Positions 1 through 12,359 are shown, counted from the stretch's first letter. The stretch: DNA of 64,000 bases from Liolophura sinensis (GCF_032854445.1 NC_088296.1:19211485-19275484), one strand, 5' to 3'. Numbers and translations are program-made. The notes: a model not told the origin generated them from the letters alone.

Positions 1-107
1 CATTTCATTCTCCATGCAAACACGTGAACACATGGTGGGCTGGGAAATTCTTAGCGTAAATAGCGGATCTCCAATAAGCAGGTTAGCATCCGGCTCACGC
101 ATGACAA
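1..107 (-). CDS. PAN/apple-like terminal exon, left gene (truncated by window start)
   Basis: The acceptor TTTTACAG sits just upstream at 108-110. The open frame reads VMREPD, IIGDP-like and TMCSRVCMENEM before the sequence leaves the window. It aligns with the first half of the complete exon 62637-62860. The Cys-x3-Cys spacing is that of PAN/apple domains. The stop codon lies outside the window. Confidence 0.75.
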
Positions 108-917
108 CTGTAAAAAAAAGAAAAACGTGCATAAAGCCTGTACATATTTTGAAAAATTCTGAAAGAAGACATATCAAGTCCAGAGTAATAAAAGTTAGAA
201 AATGTCTTAGAAAATTGTTTTCAGTGGGGTCGGTAGATTTGTTCCGTGTACAGTTATTTAATAAATGGATTGTAAAACGGTCCATTGCTTAATAAAATAG
301 AAAATTCAAGCAACTCGATGAACGGTAAACGTCATGGAAATTGTAACGCTTAATTCACTAAAGATTTGTTGCAAGAGTGAACAAAACACCCAAACAACTG
401 CTGGTGAAACTCTATCACTGAAACATTGGCGAGGAACAGTAGTATAGAGAGTAGACAAATCTCCACTGAGCGTGTCCTTATGCGGGACAGTTATTTGAGC
501 GCCCAGCTCTTTAGTACAATATTTCTGTTAGTCAGAATCCACAAACTGTTGACGCCTTAACTATTTGTAATTCAACAACATGACTTTTTTTACATTGACG
601 GAAATATCTTCGTTAAGAGAGTGAATAACTTTGGTGGTACAGCTTTTTGAATTTCTTTAATTAAGAAAGGACAAATTAGTTAATTAGTTCCTCCTGAGTA
701 GATCGTTATAAAATATGATTATGTTGCGAAAAGTGTTATAGTGATATTTGGCTTCTCTTCCAGAACTTCTAGAAATTCTTGCACGCAAATATAATATTCT
801 TTGGGCCTACATCGATGTTTCTCTATAGCTAATAGTCATTTGAGTCATTAGTTTTTAAGATTCCTTGCGTGTTTCGATCATCACTGAAAATGTTGACTAT
901 TTCTAAGAAAGTACATC

Positions 918-993
<76 letters not shown>

Positions 994-3900
994 TTATACA
1001 TGTGCTAAAAATGTTGACTACTTCTATTTTATACCTGTACTGTTATGGTTCTTTGGGTTAATTGAACGTTATGTCAGAATTGACTTCGCAGTTATTTAGA
1101 AATGTTTTATTTTACTTGACGGCTTGTACAATACACAAATGTATTGTTTGACACCCATAGATTAAAATGGAACTTTATCTGCAACTTTTCACGCTGCTAC
1201 CATGTATTAGGTTGCAGTTTAATAAGAGGAGCCAATGCGAACAATAAAAACATCGGTAAATTAATTGGAAAGTGAATGATATGGTGTAAATGTATGGTGT
1301 CCTCTATTACGGTTGGGGACTACTGGTGCAAAATAAATGGCCAGTGACATCTCATGGCTTACTAAACTTTTAATGTTACCTGTCCTTGTGGCTTTTTGAT
1401 GAACGGGCATAACAGGCTTCTGCTTTGATTCCAGGTCAGGCTTCACTTTTGGTTCCAACACTGGCTTCAATACAGGTGCGTCTGAAAAACAAATGGTTTA
1501 CAATTGTCTACAACTACTACGTTTTTTATATTTATTTTCGCGATACAGAAACATCATTCTACTCAGTTTGCCTACATAGGTACGCATGTTCATTACGACC
1601 ACTTATTGCGACAGTCATCTAAAAATATTTTCAAAAAGGTTTGTTTGTGGCTGTATATGAACGTTAGGGGCAGTCCATAAAGTATGTATCCTCTAAATCC
1701 GAACTTTACAAATGCACGACCAAAATTGTTGGAGATTATTACTCCCCTGATATATTTTCTTCTCTGTATAAAAGCATTGAATATCGCTATTTTTTCTTAA
1801 TTTTACAGCTTCTGGCAATCGTTATAGCAATTCTGTTTTGTTCACATTTTGGTTCGTTTCGTACAAGCATTCATCAGCATCTGGTACCGTTTCTAGTCCT
1901 GATCAGCGATGCTTGAAATGTTTACCCAGACTACTCAGGCCACACAGATCATGTAACCAGGGACAGGCCTCAGCGACACCTATCTTGTTCAAGATGTCGC
2001 TGAACAATTTAGGCCGAACATGACTAATAAGTACTATAGAGTGTATAGTATTTATACATTTACAAATGTATCATTTTAATGATAAGCCTGTTTAAACCAA
2101 CCCTTTAAAATTTTCCAATCTCACATATTCAGCTATCAAATTTACCAAATTTACTTACAGTATAGTGACTAAATTCTATTAAAACAATTCTACTAAATTT
2201 AATTCGGCCCAAAAGTTTGAGTCGGTCTCGTGTGCATATAATTTTTACGGAGTGGTCCCTGACAGTTGGCTTTGAGTCGTGACAAAACCTGACAAGTGCA
2301 GGAATGACCAAGCCGCCCAAAAAAGCCCCATTTTTAAAAATCGAGTGTCACATGTAAGACCTTTTTAAAGGACAATGGATTGACAGAGTATTCTGATTGT
2401 GGTATATCCTGACTCTGCTATATCCTGTCGGTACAAAATTTTGACTGTGGTATATTCCGATTCTGTTGTATTCTAAACTTGCTATACTCCGACTATTATA
2501 TTTCTTCACCTTGTTATATATTGTGCTTCACTCTGACTGCGTTATACAAGCTTTCTGACTGTGCTTTCTTCCGACAGTTATATGCTATTTGTGTCATATT
2601 CTGATTGATTTATTGGCCCTCTGTGTTTTAATCCGACTGTATTGTATTTTCGCTGCTATAATCTACCTGTTTTATTCCCACTGTGCTATGTTTCCACTGT
2701 GTTATACATGTATTTCAACTGTGTTATATTGTGACGGTGTTATATTTTAAGTATGCTATATTGGGGCTGTCTTGTATTATGACTCGAATATTTTGACTGT
2801 GCTATTTTCTGAATATGCTATATTCTGACTGTATTATATATTGTGTTATATGTGTTGTATCCCGACCGTAAATTTCCAAAATGTGAGCTGCTCAAACAGT
2901 ACATACATCGGATATGTAAGCTGCAGTTATCACATAGGTTTATCAGTATATTTTCTCTTAGCCACAACTACACTAACGACATCTGCGACTACTAATTAAG
3001 ACAACCTGTGCGTAAAACCGCAAGAAATTATTGCATATTGGCTTGATCGACCTTGGAAGATCTTGGCGAATCCTTGAGGCAAAGGCCACTCTAAAATGAA
3101 GTATTGTCAGGTGAAAGACGATTCAAAACTGTCGAGGAAAATAGTTCGGTATTTTAACATTTTGTTTAACCTAAAAAAAATGCATTTAAATATTTTATTC
3201 TTTGATGCACTTTTCTGACCACAATGGGGACAGTGACGTCACACCAGATTTTTGCTACTTAACACACTATAGGCTGCTACATTTCGTCAGTGTGAATCGA
3301 TGTGCATAAATCTATTTGCCACAGCGTGTCAGTGGTGTCATGGGGCCAGGGGGATGGCCTGGATAAATAGTCCTGCGAGAGTCGATGGATGCGATTAAGG
3401 GTGGCTGCCATCAGTTTCTTAGGTTTCAGGAGGGAAAGTCAGCCGCGACAGTCTAGTGAGATTGGGTCCTTAAAATAACAATATAAGTACTTGCATTGCG
3501 AACAAACCCTCTGGATAGGCTATTAATGACGATCGGCATTTTAGCGAGAGGACAAACCCTTTGAATAGGCTATTCACGATCATTAACTTACCATATTCAC
3601 ATACAAACTTTGAAAAGACATCACAGTACGCTTGCGTCCATTCCCATCCTTCAGGATACGGACACAGGCGACCACAGTCCAATTTGTATTTTAGAAACCT
3701 ATAAGTGTGAGAGTTAATAATCCAGCGCAGAGAATACATTGGTGTTCCTGCAAGTATATAAACATAATCCTCAGCATTAAGGTGAAGTATTCTTTTAAAT
3801 GCCATTGTTGACATCCATTTTAACCTTCAGTAACGGGGAGAACAGATATATCAAGATATTTAGATGTTTGTTTAACAATTCCAGCTGGACGTTGGTTAAA

Positions 3901-6900
3901 CAATTACAGCTGCTATTTAACATAGTTAGGGGAAGCATGTTTATTGTGGTGAATTAGAACGCCACGCTGGATATATGAACAGCTGCTTCCAAACTGCAGC
4001 AGAGGTATACATTTTGATTATCGACAACTTACATACTGGCATAGCACACATTTTAAGTACTGACTTCATTCATTCGCCTCGAATATTCCTCGCGTCTTGC
4101 CAACAACTTTACAAACTCATGACTGCGTGTCATTGCCTTTTCCCGTCCTAATTTCATACTTGACATACTCTCTTAGTTCATTGTTATTTTGTGTGTTATC
4201 GAACTAGTCGTGTGGTTATTAACCCGGAGTGTACATTTTTGTTGACTTCTGGTATACGACGGTGTTGTTTCGATGCATAGATTTAGAGTTTGCTTGTTCG
4301 AATCCAGTTGTGTGTTGATATCATTGCACGGAATTTTACAGTTAGTGTGGTGAGCCGATCAGAACATTCTCGCACAATATATTACACAGCTTTGTGCCTT
4401 ATTATTGTAAAGTTTATTTTATAACATAGTTTACATTTGTGGATTTGAAAGTCAAGAGGATGCATCCATGCGGGCCAGTGTTTCTTTGGTGATTGGAAGA
4501 TATGTCGGGGGGGGGGGGGGGGGGGGTAAATGGTTTTTTTTACATTTCACTCAAAAATGTAGTCTCTGTTATAACGTTGATGATTTATGGAAACACGCAG
4601 ATACACGTACAATCAGACACACGCACAAATGCACAAACATACACCCGCGCACAAACCCGGGCACACAAACGCGCACAAATTTATATAAACGGTGGCCTAG
4701 CCATATCTTTCACCCAACAGGGATCGAAAAGACTATCCGGGCAAACAAGATTGAATCGTACCAAAGGCATTCAGTACAGCAGGGTTAGTTATACAGGGAT
4801 GTCTCACTGGGTATAACTCGAATGCATCAATAGCTGATAAAATATACACATCCTTTAGGCGAGTCCATACTGAGAAAATGTGTTTCACAAGTAAGGTAAC
4901 ATTACACACAAAGTTCATACCGTCAACCCAGACCCACAGATTTTCCTTCTCCCGGTCTGATACCCCAATCCAAACACAGTTTTCATCAACACGAGAGCTC
5001 AGAAATCTGGCCATTGGTGCGTTCAGTGTTCTTGTTCCTGGTTCTGGTATGATTTTTGCCAAACGCCCACCATCTTTTTCACAACTGGTCACTGCATTTG
5101 CAAAATCAGTCTCCACATCTGAAACTTTGTAGATCTTGCCGTTGTCGACATACTCGTTGGAATCGGCACTGCTGGCAGCTGCAAACGTTTTGTCCATTCA
5201 TGACATGAAATGACCACTGATTAGAAAATTAGTTATACTCATATCGAAAACATATCTGCACAAATCAATAATTATCTAGTTCTAAAAATTATAACTGATA
5301 TTGAAAGATTTCCTGTTACGCTGGCTTCATGACAATACCGAAGGCTTTTAATTTTGACATTTAATTATCATTTCTTGGATTCCAGTAAACACCGAAGGTT
5401 TATGACGATTTGAATCAATGTCACAATTTTCACTGCAAAATGTAGTGTGTAAAGAATATTCTATCAAACTTCAATAATAATTCAATAGTACACTAAAATT
5501 TGTAATTCTAAGTCAAATAAAGATGGACTGTGTGTCTAGAGCTGGCACAACGACTCAGAAGGCTCTCATCAGTTGCCAGCTATCACATTGTCGTCGCTGC
5601 TCTGGTTTTGTTGTATGTTCTGTACGTATTAAATTATATTATATTCATTGTAAAACCGAAGAAATTGAGAGTGAACTGCCTAAACACAGTTTTTTTTTCC
5701 AGTAATAACTTGTAAAATCTTAAAACACCACACAGGCTTCAAGGAGAGATATGTTAACACCATATGCGGAACCGTTCGATATATTGCTATCCCAATCAGT
5801 ATAATTTACAATGTCAAGATTAAAACTATCTCTCTTTTCTGTGAGAGAGGAAAACGTATTTGTTTAAATGCCAGTATAGGTCCAGATAACATGTACCATC
5901 TTAAGATTCTGGTTTCATTAAAATTTAGCCAATATATATATCAAGCATCTCTTTATGACTGTGGCTATGGAGAAATCAACTCTGGTATGATTTAAGATTT
6001 TGATGAGAACAAGAAAGAAAAGAGCATGTACTCTATGGGACAATTATGTTGCAAATGATATTAAACGGTTGTTAATATACATCTTAAATAATACAGTTAG
6101 AAAACTGCGCGGCACATACAATTGGATACACTTTAAAAGTTTATATAAAATTTATATTCACACCTTTCCACGTAGACTTTGGAAGCTCTGGAGTAGTTCC
6201 ACATGCCTTTTCATCTGTGTTACATGCATCTGGAAGAAAAGAATACACGTAATATCCATACTTAAGTACTACTTACTTTAAAAAGACACCTGCATCTCAC
6301 ACATTATGTGAAATAATAGGGGCGTCGCAACAAAAGTACACATTTGTACATGCTGCTTGTCATTCTCTTCTGTCATGGGTATATTTATCCATAATTTGCA
6401 GAAAAAACAACAATTTTCACATTCCCCGGGTTGCACGTCTTGTTTAAAAAATGTTTTTTAAAATCGATAAAAAATGTTCCAGAAACCATTACCAGTCACA
6501 CCCATGAGACACTGCGATCGTACAGGTAGATCCCTGCGATCTTAAAAAAGATGTACAGGTAGACAAACAACTGGGCCAGTATACGGTGTATCCATTCCAT
6601 GGATCAATGTGTATCACTAGAAAGGAAGTCCTTGTATCCACGTGTATTTCCATCCATAATGGCAGACTATGGATATCAACTCACCATATTCACACACCAA
6701 CTTTAAAGAGGTACCACATCTGACTTGTTCCCATTTCCATTCATTGTCACTCTGACATAGGCGACCACATGTTAAGTAATTTTTCATATAAAAATAAATC
6801 TCAGGAGGCGGTACCTTCCAGGACACATGTCTAACAGGTTGTCCTACAATTAGAAAAAACACGGTGGTGACTGTAAAGTGTTCTGGTTGATACGACTGTA

Positions 6901-8313
6901 AAATGTTTCAAAAGGCCATTGGAAACCGACAAAACTGATGTTTTAAATATAGCCTATACATGTACAGATCTATCCAGTTTGGATATAAAACAGTTGCCAC
7001 CTAAAACAGAACTGCCTTCAGATTTAGCTGGCTGGACATAGCTGTGTATTTAAGTCAATATACAGTGAAACTTTTATACCCTTAGACCTGTAATATGAGT
7101 TAATGTATAATACAATGTTAATGTAAACAATAGTTTACACATGCGTATTGAGTGGCACAGCATGCGCCAAAGTGTAAGACATGGACAATGAACCTGATAT
7201 GCCAATGTGTTGGATTATTCACCAGACGTTATTGATCACCCGACATGTCTACGACTGGGTAGGCAGAGAGCTGAACTCTTCAGTCACCGCATGGAGGTTA
7301 CAACACAGTTTTTAATATTCTGACCGCTACATGACCATGAAGTACTTTCCTAGCATTATCAATGATTCCTAAACGCCATAGAAAAAAGCGACTCCTTTTT
7401 CACGCATAAAATAAGTTGAAAAATGTGTGGTACAATTATTGAACTCATGATTCCGACTAGGAAAATAGCCTACTAATTCATGTCTTACCGATTTTTCTCT
7501 TTTTTACGAATGTAATTTCTGAGTCATGTTTGCGATATTGTTTATGCCACACATTTTACAAAATCACTGTGACTTTGATAAGTTTACCTTCGTTTGTTAT
7601 CATGTATCGGTTTTTTGTATGTTACCGTTTGTTGACGCAAACAAACAGCGTGTCCGGTGAACAATTTTACGGTGCATGTTTGTGTATTTATTTCTCGGTT
7701 ACAAGTCATTACTGATATCAGTGACACGATCATGAACTGTAGACATAATGAGCGAGTGCAGTAGAAATTATTGTAATTTCCTATGAAAAACTTTGATGCA
7801 ATGCTGTTAAGACCGAAAAAGACTGCCCAAGTTAACTGGATGGGACCGTGAACATAGTTTCTGCTATCCTGGGTCATTTGCGTCGCGCTAGAACGTTAAC
7901 TTCCTCGTGATGTAAATTTCCAAGAGGTGGGATTTCATCAGTGAAGTGTGACCATTTGTCAACTATCGTACTCTCTTCGTTGTCATGGTTGTCCTTTTTA
8001 TGCTGTACGTCCATATATATATTTATCTATATAACACAAAAGACACAATTCATACCGTCAGTCCACTTCCATCGGCCGGTAGCTGACAAATCTGACGCCC
8101 CGATCCAAGCACAGTTTTCGCCAACATGAGGGCTCAAAAATCGGGATAACGGTGCGTAAAGGTTGTCCGTTACCGTTTGTTGTGTGATTTTGGCCAACAT
8201 TCCTCCATTCTGTTCACAAAAGGCTTTTGCATTTTCAAAGTCAGTCTCAGTATCGGATATTTTATAAATCTTGCCTTTGTAGACATACTGGTTGCTATCG
8301 GCACTGCTGACAG
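1..8313 (-). CDS. CTLD-CTLD-linker-PAN gene, left paralogue (cut by window edge)
   Basis: Spliced gene on the minus strand, read as join of exons 8056-8313, 6685-6843, 4921-5178, 3592-3747, 1380-1481 and 1-107, the last cut by the window start. All introns are phase 1 with GT-AG ends, so codons join as one base plus two. The product has two C-type lectin-like domains, a short Pro/Lys linker and a PAN/apple-like module. That is the build of a secreted or surface recognition protein, but no signal peptide exon was found upstream of 8313. Neither CTLD shows an EPN/QPD or WND motif, so calcium-dependent sugar binding is not predicted. It is the inverted paralogue of the gene at 53988-62860. Exons are open and similar while introns differ by many insertions, which argues that both copies are or were recently functional. 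A specific ligand cannot be named. Confidence 0.8.
280..570 (-). mobile_element. Naiad-type Penelope-like element fragment (RT motif A region), intronic
   Basis: On the minus strand a decayed frame contains HKDTLSGDLSTLYTTVP, the RT motif A neighbourhood seen intact elsewhere as WDFCTLYTTIPH. It lies in the last intron of the left gene. The mirror fragment lies at 62115-62400 in the right gene, so this insertion is older than the inverted duplication. Confidence 0.6.
917..992. repeat. (TA)n microsatellite
   Basis: Almost pure TA dinucleotide run of roughly 70 bases with a few TTTA interruptions at its right end. It is intronic in the left gene. The right arm has no such run at the matching place, so it expanded after the arms separated. 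Confidence 0.95.
1380..1481 (-). CDS. Pro/Lys-rich linker exon, left gene
   Basis: 102-bp exon, TTTTTCAG acceptor and ACAG|GTAAC donor, phase 1-1. It encodes a low-complexity stretch with KPVLEPKVKPDLESK and QKATRT, probably a flexible spacer between the lectin domains and the PAN module. The right-arm version (61521-61607) is 87 bp: the 15-bp difference keeps the frame, which supports coding use. Confidence 0.75.
2380..2880. repeat. Degenerate 17-19 bp tandem repeat (left arm)
   Basis: Many imperfect units of the form TTCTGACTGTGTTATAT over about 500 bp, in the intron between CTLD-2 exon b and the linker exon. The mirror array is at about 60010-60450, written there as the complement (AATATAACACAGTCAG). 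The units have diverged within both arrays, so the array predates the duplication. Confidence 0.85.
3592..3747 (-). CDS. CTLD-2 exon b, left gene
   Basis: 156-bp exon between CTTGCAG and GTAAGTTA, phase 1-1. It encodes TPMYSLRW, LDCGRLCPYPE, WEWTQAYC and SKFVCEYG, closing the second CTLD. Eighteen of 52 residues differ from the right-arm exon 59008-59163, with only three silent codon changes seen. Confidence 0.86.
4040..4460. mobile_element. Naiad 3'-end fragment, intronic (left arm)
   Basis: Sequence matching in reverse the segment 58150-58540 of the right arm, and related to the 3' non-coding end of the Naiad copies near 26000. Shared pieces include GTCCTAATTTCATAC and GTTGACTTCTGGTATACGAC. 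No coding frame remains. Confidence 0.5.
4507..4526. repeat. Poly-G run
   Basis: About 20 consecutive G in an intron of the left gene. The right-arm counterpart near 58027-58040 is a C-rich run, as expected for an inverted copy. Confidence 0.9.
4921..5178 (-). CDS. CTLD-2 exon a, left gene
   Basis: 258-bp exon after TTTGCAG, ending GACG|GTATGAAC. It encodes GKIYKVS, TDFANAVTSC, GGRLAKI, RFLSSR, NCVWIGVSD and WVWVDG, the first half of a second CTLD. An in-frame ATG 17 bp upstream of the acceptor (5195-5197) is intronic by comparison with CTLD-1, where splicing is at the same place and phase. Compared with 57335-57592, about 15 of 86 residues change but only about 2 codons change silently. Confidence 0.87.
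5715..6010 (-). mobile_element. Naiad RT C-terminal fragment, left-arm specific
   Basis: The minus strand carries a decayed EKRDSFNLDIVNYTDWDSN and SAYGVNIS. This matches the DKRDNFNFDIVNYPYLDSN and PAYGVYIS block that ends the Naiad reverse transcriptase. It lies between CTLD-1 exon b and CTLD-2 exon a. I do not see the equivalent at this place in the right arm. Confidence 0.65.
6685..6843 (-). CDS. CTLD-1 exon b (C-terminal half), left gene
   Basis: Exon of 159 bp between ATTGTAG and GTGAGTTG. It continues the Gly codon split by the intron (G|GA) and encodes VSWKVPPPEIYFY, TCGRLCQS, WKWEQVRC and KLVCEYG. The WxWxxxxC...CEYG ending is the typical end of a CTLD. The QPD/EPN and WND sugar-binding motifs are absent. 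The equivalent exon in the right arm is interrupted by the N gap, so this copy supplies the only complete view. Confidence 0.87.
8056..8313 (-). CDS. CTLD-1 exon a (N-terminal half), left gene
   Basis: Exon of 258 bp after a TTTTCAG acceptor and before GTATGAAT, phase 1 on both sides, 86 codons. The translation shows the usual first half of a C-type lectin-like domain: GKIYKIS, then TDFENAKAFC, GGMLAKI, FLS, NCAWIGASD and WKWTDG. The Cys in AFC would pair with the last Cys of exon b. The matching exon at 53988-54245 differs at 8 codons by amino acid and 3 silently. Confidence 0.88.
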
Positions 8314-9094
8314 CTGAAAATGTACCAATTTAATATTAGGAAGATGACGAGACGTGTAGATATATTCACACATGTGCACATGCAGAAAACATGCATGTAG
8401 AAAAAATGACTAGCTTTAGGTCAAACAAATACAAATCCCAAGCAAGACTGATGTGAGCAAATTCGTGTTTCTGGAAATGTCTCTCTTCAAACAATGTGTG
8501 CGCTTGCATTCCACTTACATCACTGGTACGACTAGACAAACTTGACCTTTGGAGCCTAAGTGATACAAGTATTCTTGCCTAGACTAAGCTTTGCCTGTAG
8601 TGTCCTCTCGCCGAACCATTAAATCGGAACTTAGCAAAAAACTCTTTTACGTATTTGTTAGAGTAATGTTGTGTTTTCCTTGTTATCTAAAGAGAAGGTG
8701 TTTAAAGTACCGTTAAATAAAATGTCGTAGCAAAGCTTGAAAAAGAGATTTTTGTTTTGTTTTCTGACATCACTTCCTGTCTCATCACAGTTGCTCTAGT
8801 GATTTAGGCGTTTTTAATTTCTGTACAAGTTTTGCTAGTGGTAGCAATGATGCAATGTAATGCAGGAAGCGGCGCATACGCTATACATAGTATGGTGGGC
8901 TTGTTATTTGCGATAAGCGCACATTTAGCACCGCCCTAGTTCCATTCTCATATTCAAGAGAGGACATCCATGAGCTTGTCTATCCTAAGGAAGATTGAAA
9001 ATTGAAAAATGATTAGCTTCAAGTAAAACACCAGCCGAGGTATTGTCGCCTAAGGAGGACTGTCGCACATAGGATTGTCGCACACTGCAAGAGG

Positions 9095-10262
9095 ACTGTC
9101 GCACATAAATACGACTATATGCAAAATTTACTTAAAAGTAATATCTTTAAAGCTCGATCCTTTTCATTTACCAAGCTGTATATTGATGATCTACTAGCGT
9201 TAAATAATCCCCATATTGATGAAGCTGTGAAGGAAACATATCCACCTATATTAGATTTACAAGGAGACAACAGATAATCCTGATGGTACATCTTACTTGG
9301 ATCTATATCTGTACAAAGACGCACAAGGTCTCCTTTCACGCCGACTTTACGACAAAAGGAATAATTTCAATTTTGATATTGTAAATTATCCTTATTTGGA
9401 TAGCAATATACAAAAGGGTCCTGCATATGGCGTATACATATTTCCCCTTGTAGCAATTGTCAGATCTTGCGTAAATTGTGATGACTTCAATCACAAGTGG
9501 TTTGTTCAAAAACTAGTTTGTCAAGCATACTCCATCAAACGCCTTCATTCTAAGTTTCTCAAATTTTACAATGAATATAACTCTCTCGTTGGCAGGTATG
9601 GACAAAGCGTTGAGAATCTCTGGCGATCTGCAACGTGATCAACCACATAGACGGAGTTTATGGGACCTATCGCGTACATGGGGGTTTAACAACATAGATG
9701 GCGCTGGTTGACCAGTGTAACCGTCTATCTTGTATGTCATGTGAAACATCATAGATGGCGCCTCTTGTAGCATGAGATCATTACATATTAACGGGAAAGA
9801 CGTAATCGTCCGTTTCTTTCGAATCACAATCTGTTCGGTCAAGGTCATAATTTTCGAACTGTATCTCATACCGCTTAACCGAGGTGTGGGGACCATGAAG
9901 GTAGCCATGCTCATTACATCAGCATGATGCCTTTATGAACAGTTGCAATTAAAGCGCGACTGAGATACTTGTTTTATTGTTATATGACCTGGAACTCATT
10001 CACGGGCTACGAATTTGAACTATGATATGGAATTGATGCCTGGAATATCCACTGTCTGCCCGGCATCATTGAAAACTGATGACCACTTCTCTCTTTTGTG
10101 CTACCGGCTTTATTTCCTATCTGTATGATTTCTTTCATACCTTTGTCTTTGGGAGCTACTGTTAAACGTTGATTTGTAAATCGATCTTGCGATTATCGAC
10201 TTGGAACGCCCTTTAAGGACTACGAATGGTATATGCATGTCGGACATGACGCTCATATTTTT
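9095..10262 (+). mobile_element. 5'-truncated Naiad copy (RT motif C to 3' end)
   Basis: Starts inside the RT: LYIDDLLALNNPHIDEAV is readable from about 9170. After a frameshift the open frame 9297-9638 gives LDLYLYKDAQGLLSRRLYDK, NFDIVNYPYLDSN and PAYGVYI, then the C-terminal tail ending at 9638. The 3' non-coding part (about 9640-10262) ends CATGTCGGACATGACGCTCA, the same terminus as the copies at 43977 and 49863. This insertion corresponds in reverse to 49863-51258. Confidence 0.8.
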
Positions 10263-10376
10263 ACACCAGATAGATTATACGTTCATGGAATTTTTTATTA
10301 AAACAATTATTGCTAGTTTGAAAAATTGATTTTATCCCCATGCTTATTACTATAATTATTCCACGCCTGAAGGCTA

Positions 10377-10475
10377 AGCGAGGACGATGGGAGTTCCTCC
10401 TTTTAGGTCTTAGTTGCGACTTGACCCAGGATTAACTCTCAATCTACCGCTCCCGAAGAGGCAGGATGTAATTTG
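10377..10475 (-). repeat. SINE2 head fragment (tRNA-like), copy 1
   Basis: The minus strand reads CTTCGGGAGCGGTAGATT and TTAATCCTGGGTCAAGTC, a degraded tRNA-like head of the SINE2 family. The tail is missing. The mirror in copy 3 at about 49436-49762 keeps its tail. Confidence 0.65.
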
Positions 10476-11061
10476 GTGTATAGTATAAAATAGTCATTGA
10501 GTTTGTCTCCAAAGAAAACTGTACCAGACCTTCTTCAGAACTTATTCTTCATCATCAGTCATGAGGTATTACTTTTGTCTTTAGCTTCGCCGAGTCCCCT
10601 CTCTTGTTATGAGTCAATAAATTTTAAAAATAAAGGCTTACCTTAATAAATTTTTAGTCAATCTTTATTCTTATACATGAGCGTACGTCACTTTCATCGC
10701 GAGCATCATTGCATTGAAACAACAACAACGTCTACAGTATACGACAATGCATATTTAGGCTACACGTAAGCAGACTATGGGATTCAGTGGATTTGCTAAT
10801 TTATTTTAAGTGGATGAAACAAAGTGATTAAATACATGAAACAAATAAGTAAGCAGAACACACATACGTAACTTACCAGCGGCCTTATAAAAAAGTGTGC
10901 ATCATTCAAGGGGAGCAACTCGTGTATTTAATTGTTACAACAAACGGACACATGCGTGTATTTTTTTTTTCAATCTTGCCGGGCAGAATCTCAAATACTC
11001 ACGTCTTTAACTTTTGCATAGCATAAGACACTAAAAGGGTGCTGTTATTTAGCAATCAATG

Positions 11062-12350
11062 TAGGTAATCTATACGATGACGCCGTCAACTAATAAGATC
11101 AATAATCGTAAAGCGAATTACCAAAGTGACGCCTAAACACAAATTACCAAAGACGAAGATAGTATATAAAGTACAAAAATAGGACGGAATCATACAAAGA
11201 GAAGCGGTTAACAGTTTTCAATATAAAAGACGCAAGGTATGTTCTAGGCGACTGAGTAAAATGAGTATTCAAATTGTGTACCTTGCCAGAATATCAGTTG
11301 TCGAGAACAAATGTGTACCTCAGTTGGGCTTTAGTTGTAATTTTTATATATCCAAGGTGTCGATCTGATTCAACACGATGAAAATATTGCGCCCTAATTC
11401 CGAGTTAAGCGGAATTAGACACAATCACGAAGCAGAGCGCCAGAGATACTGAACACTCTGTCAATATTTACATACAAGAGAATTGTGCTCATAGTAAATT
11501 TAGTGAAGGCGTTTGATGGAATAACCTTGACACACTAGGTTTTGCAGTAATAGCTTGTGATATTGATTGTAATCGTCTCACAAATAAGCAGGATGTAACA
11601 AATGCTACAAAGCCAGATATGTACACGCCAAAATGCAGAACCGTTCGGTATATTGTTGTCTCAATAGGGATAATATACAATGCCAAAATTCAAACCATCA
11701 CTATTGTCGTGAAACCTACGAGAGAGGAACCGTTTTGGTATTTGTACATATAAGGTCCAGATAAGATATACTGTAGTGGGAGTCTGTGCTTTCCTTTAAA
11801 TCTAACGACGGTTGGTAAATGTCTTTCACAGCCTTTGCTATATATGGATTGTGTAAAGTCAGCAGATCAGCAGTATACGGTTTAGTTAATGAGAAAGATC
11901 GTGCCTGGTATGGATTACTCCTTCATCGTTTCTACATATAGTCACACTCATATGAGAACAGGTATGGGGCGGCCAACAGAGCGAGGGGGATAGGGCATAA
12001 ATTGTACCCATCGGAATACATATACACTGTTGTGATATTGCTTCTCCGAATTTCACATAGATGTTATTTTTGAGAAATTTAAGCAACTCGATGAAGATGA
12101 AAGCATTCCTTGAATGGTAACTCTAGTATGTAGAAGACCTGAAGAAGGCTTTGTTGCCTCTGACATTAATGTAGTGCTGTTGTGCAGTTCAAAAAAAATA
12201 AGTGTAATTAAGTGCGTTAAGTGTAAGGGATTCTTAAAAACTCCAAACGTCTCACTAAAAAACGAGAATCTCAAATACACGTACAGTATAAGGACGTCGT
12301 TACTTGGTATTTCTCCACTGGCTATATTATATCTTTCTGGAAATATGACG
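11062..12350 (-). mobile_element. Naiad subfamily B fragment (RT to 3' end), copy 1
   Basis: On the minus strand the RT motif C region is decayed (YTADLLTLHNPYIAKAV) and the C-terminal RT block follows, with stops and frameshifts. Its 3' non-coding end matches 25840-26160 and, in reverse, 37790-38040, but is unlike the 3' end of the 43977-46957 copy. At least two Naiad subfamilies are therefore present. Confidence 0.7.
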
Positions 12351-12359
12351 TGATGTGTG

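Noticed and set aside
869-1099. Frame rich in Ile-Tyr repeats
   Set aside because: It is the translation of a (TA)n microsatellite.
9639-9914. Minus-strand frame of 91 codons
   Set aside because: Lies in the Naiad 3' non-coding region, antisense to the element, and is not preserved in the related copies at 44300-44600 and 50250-50550.
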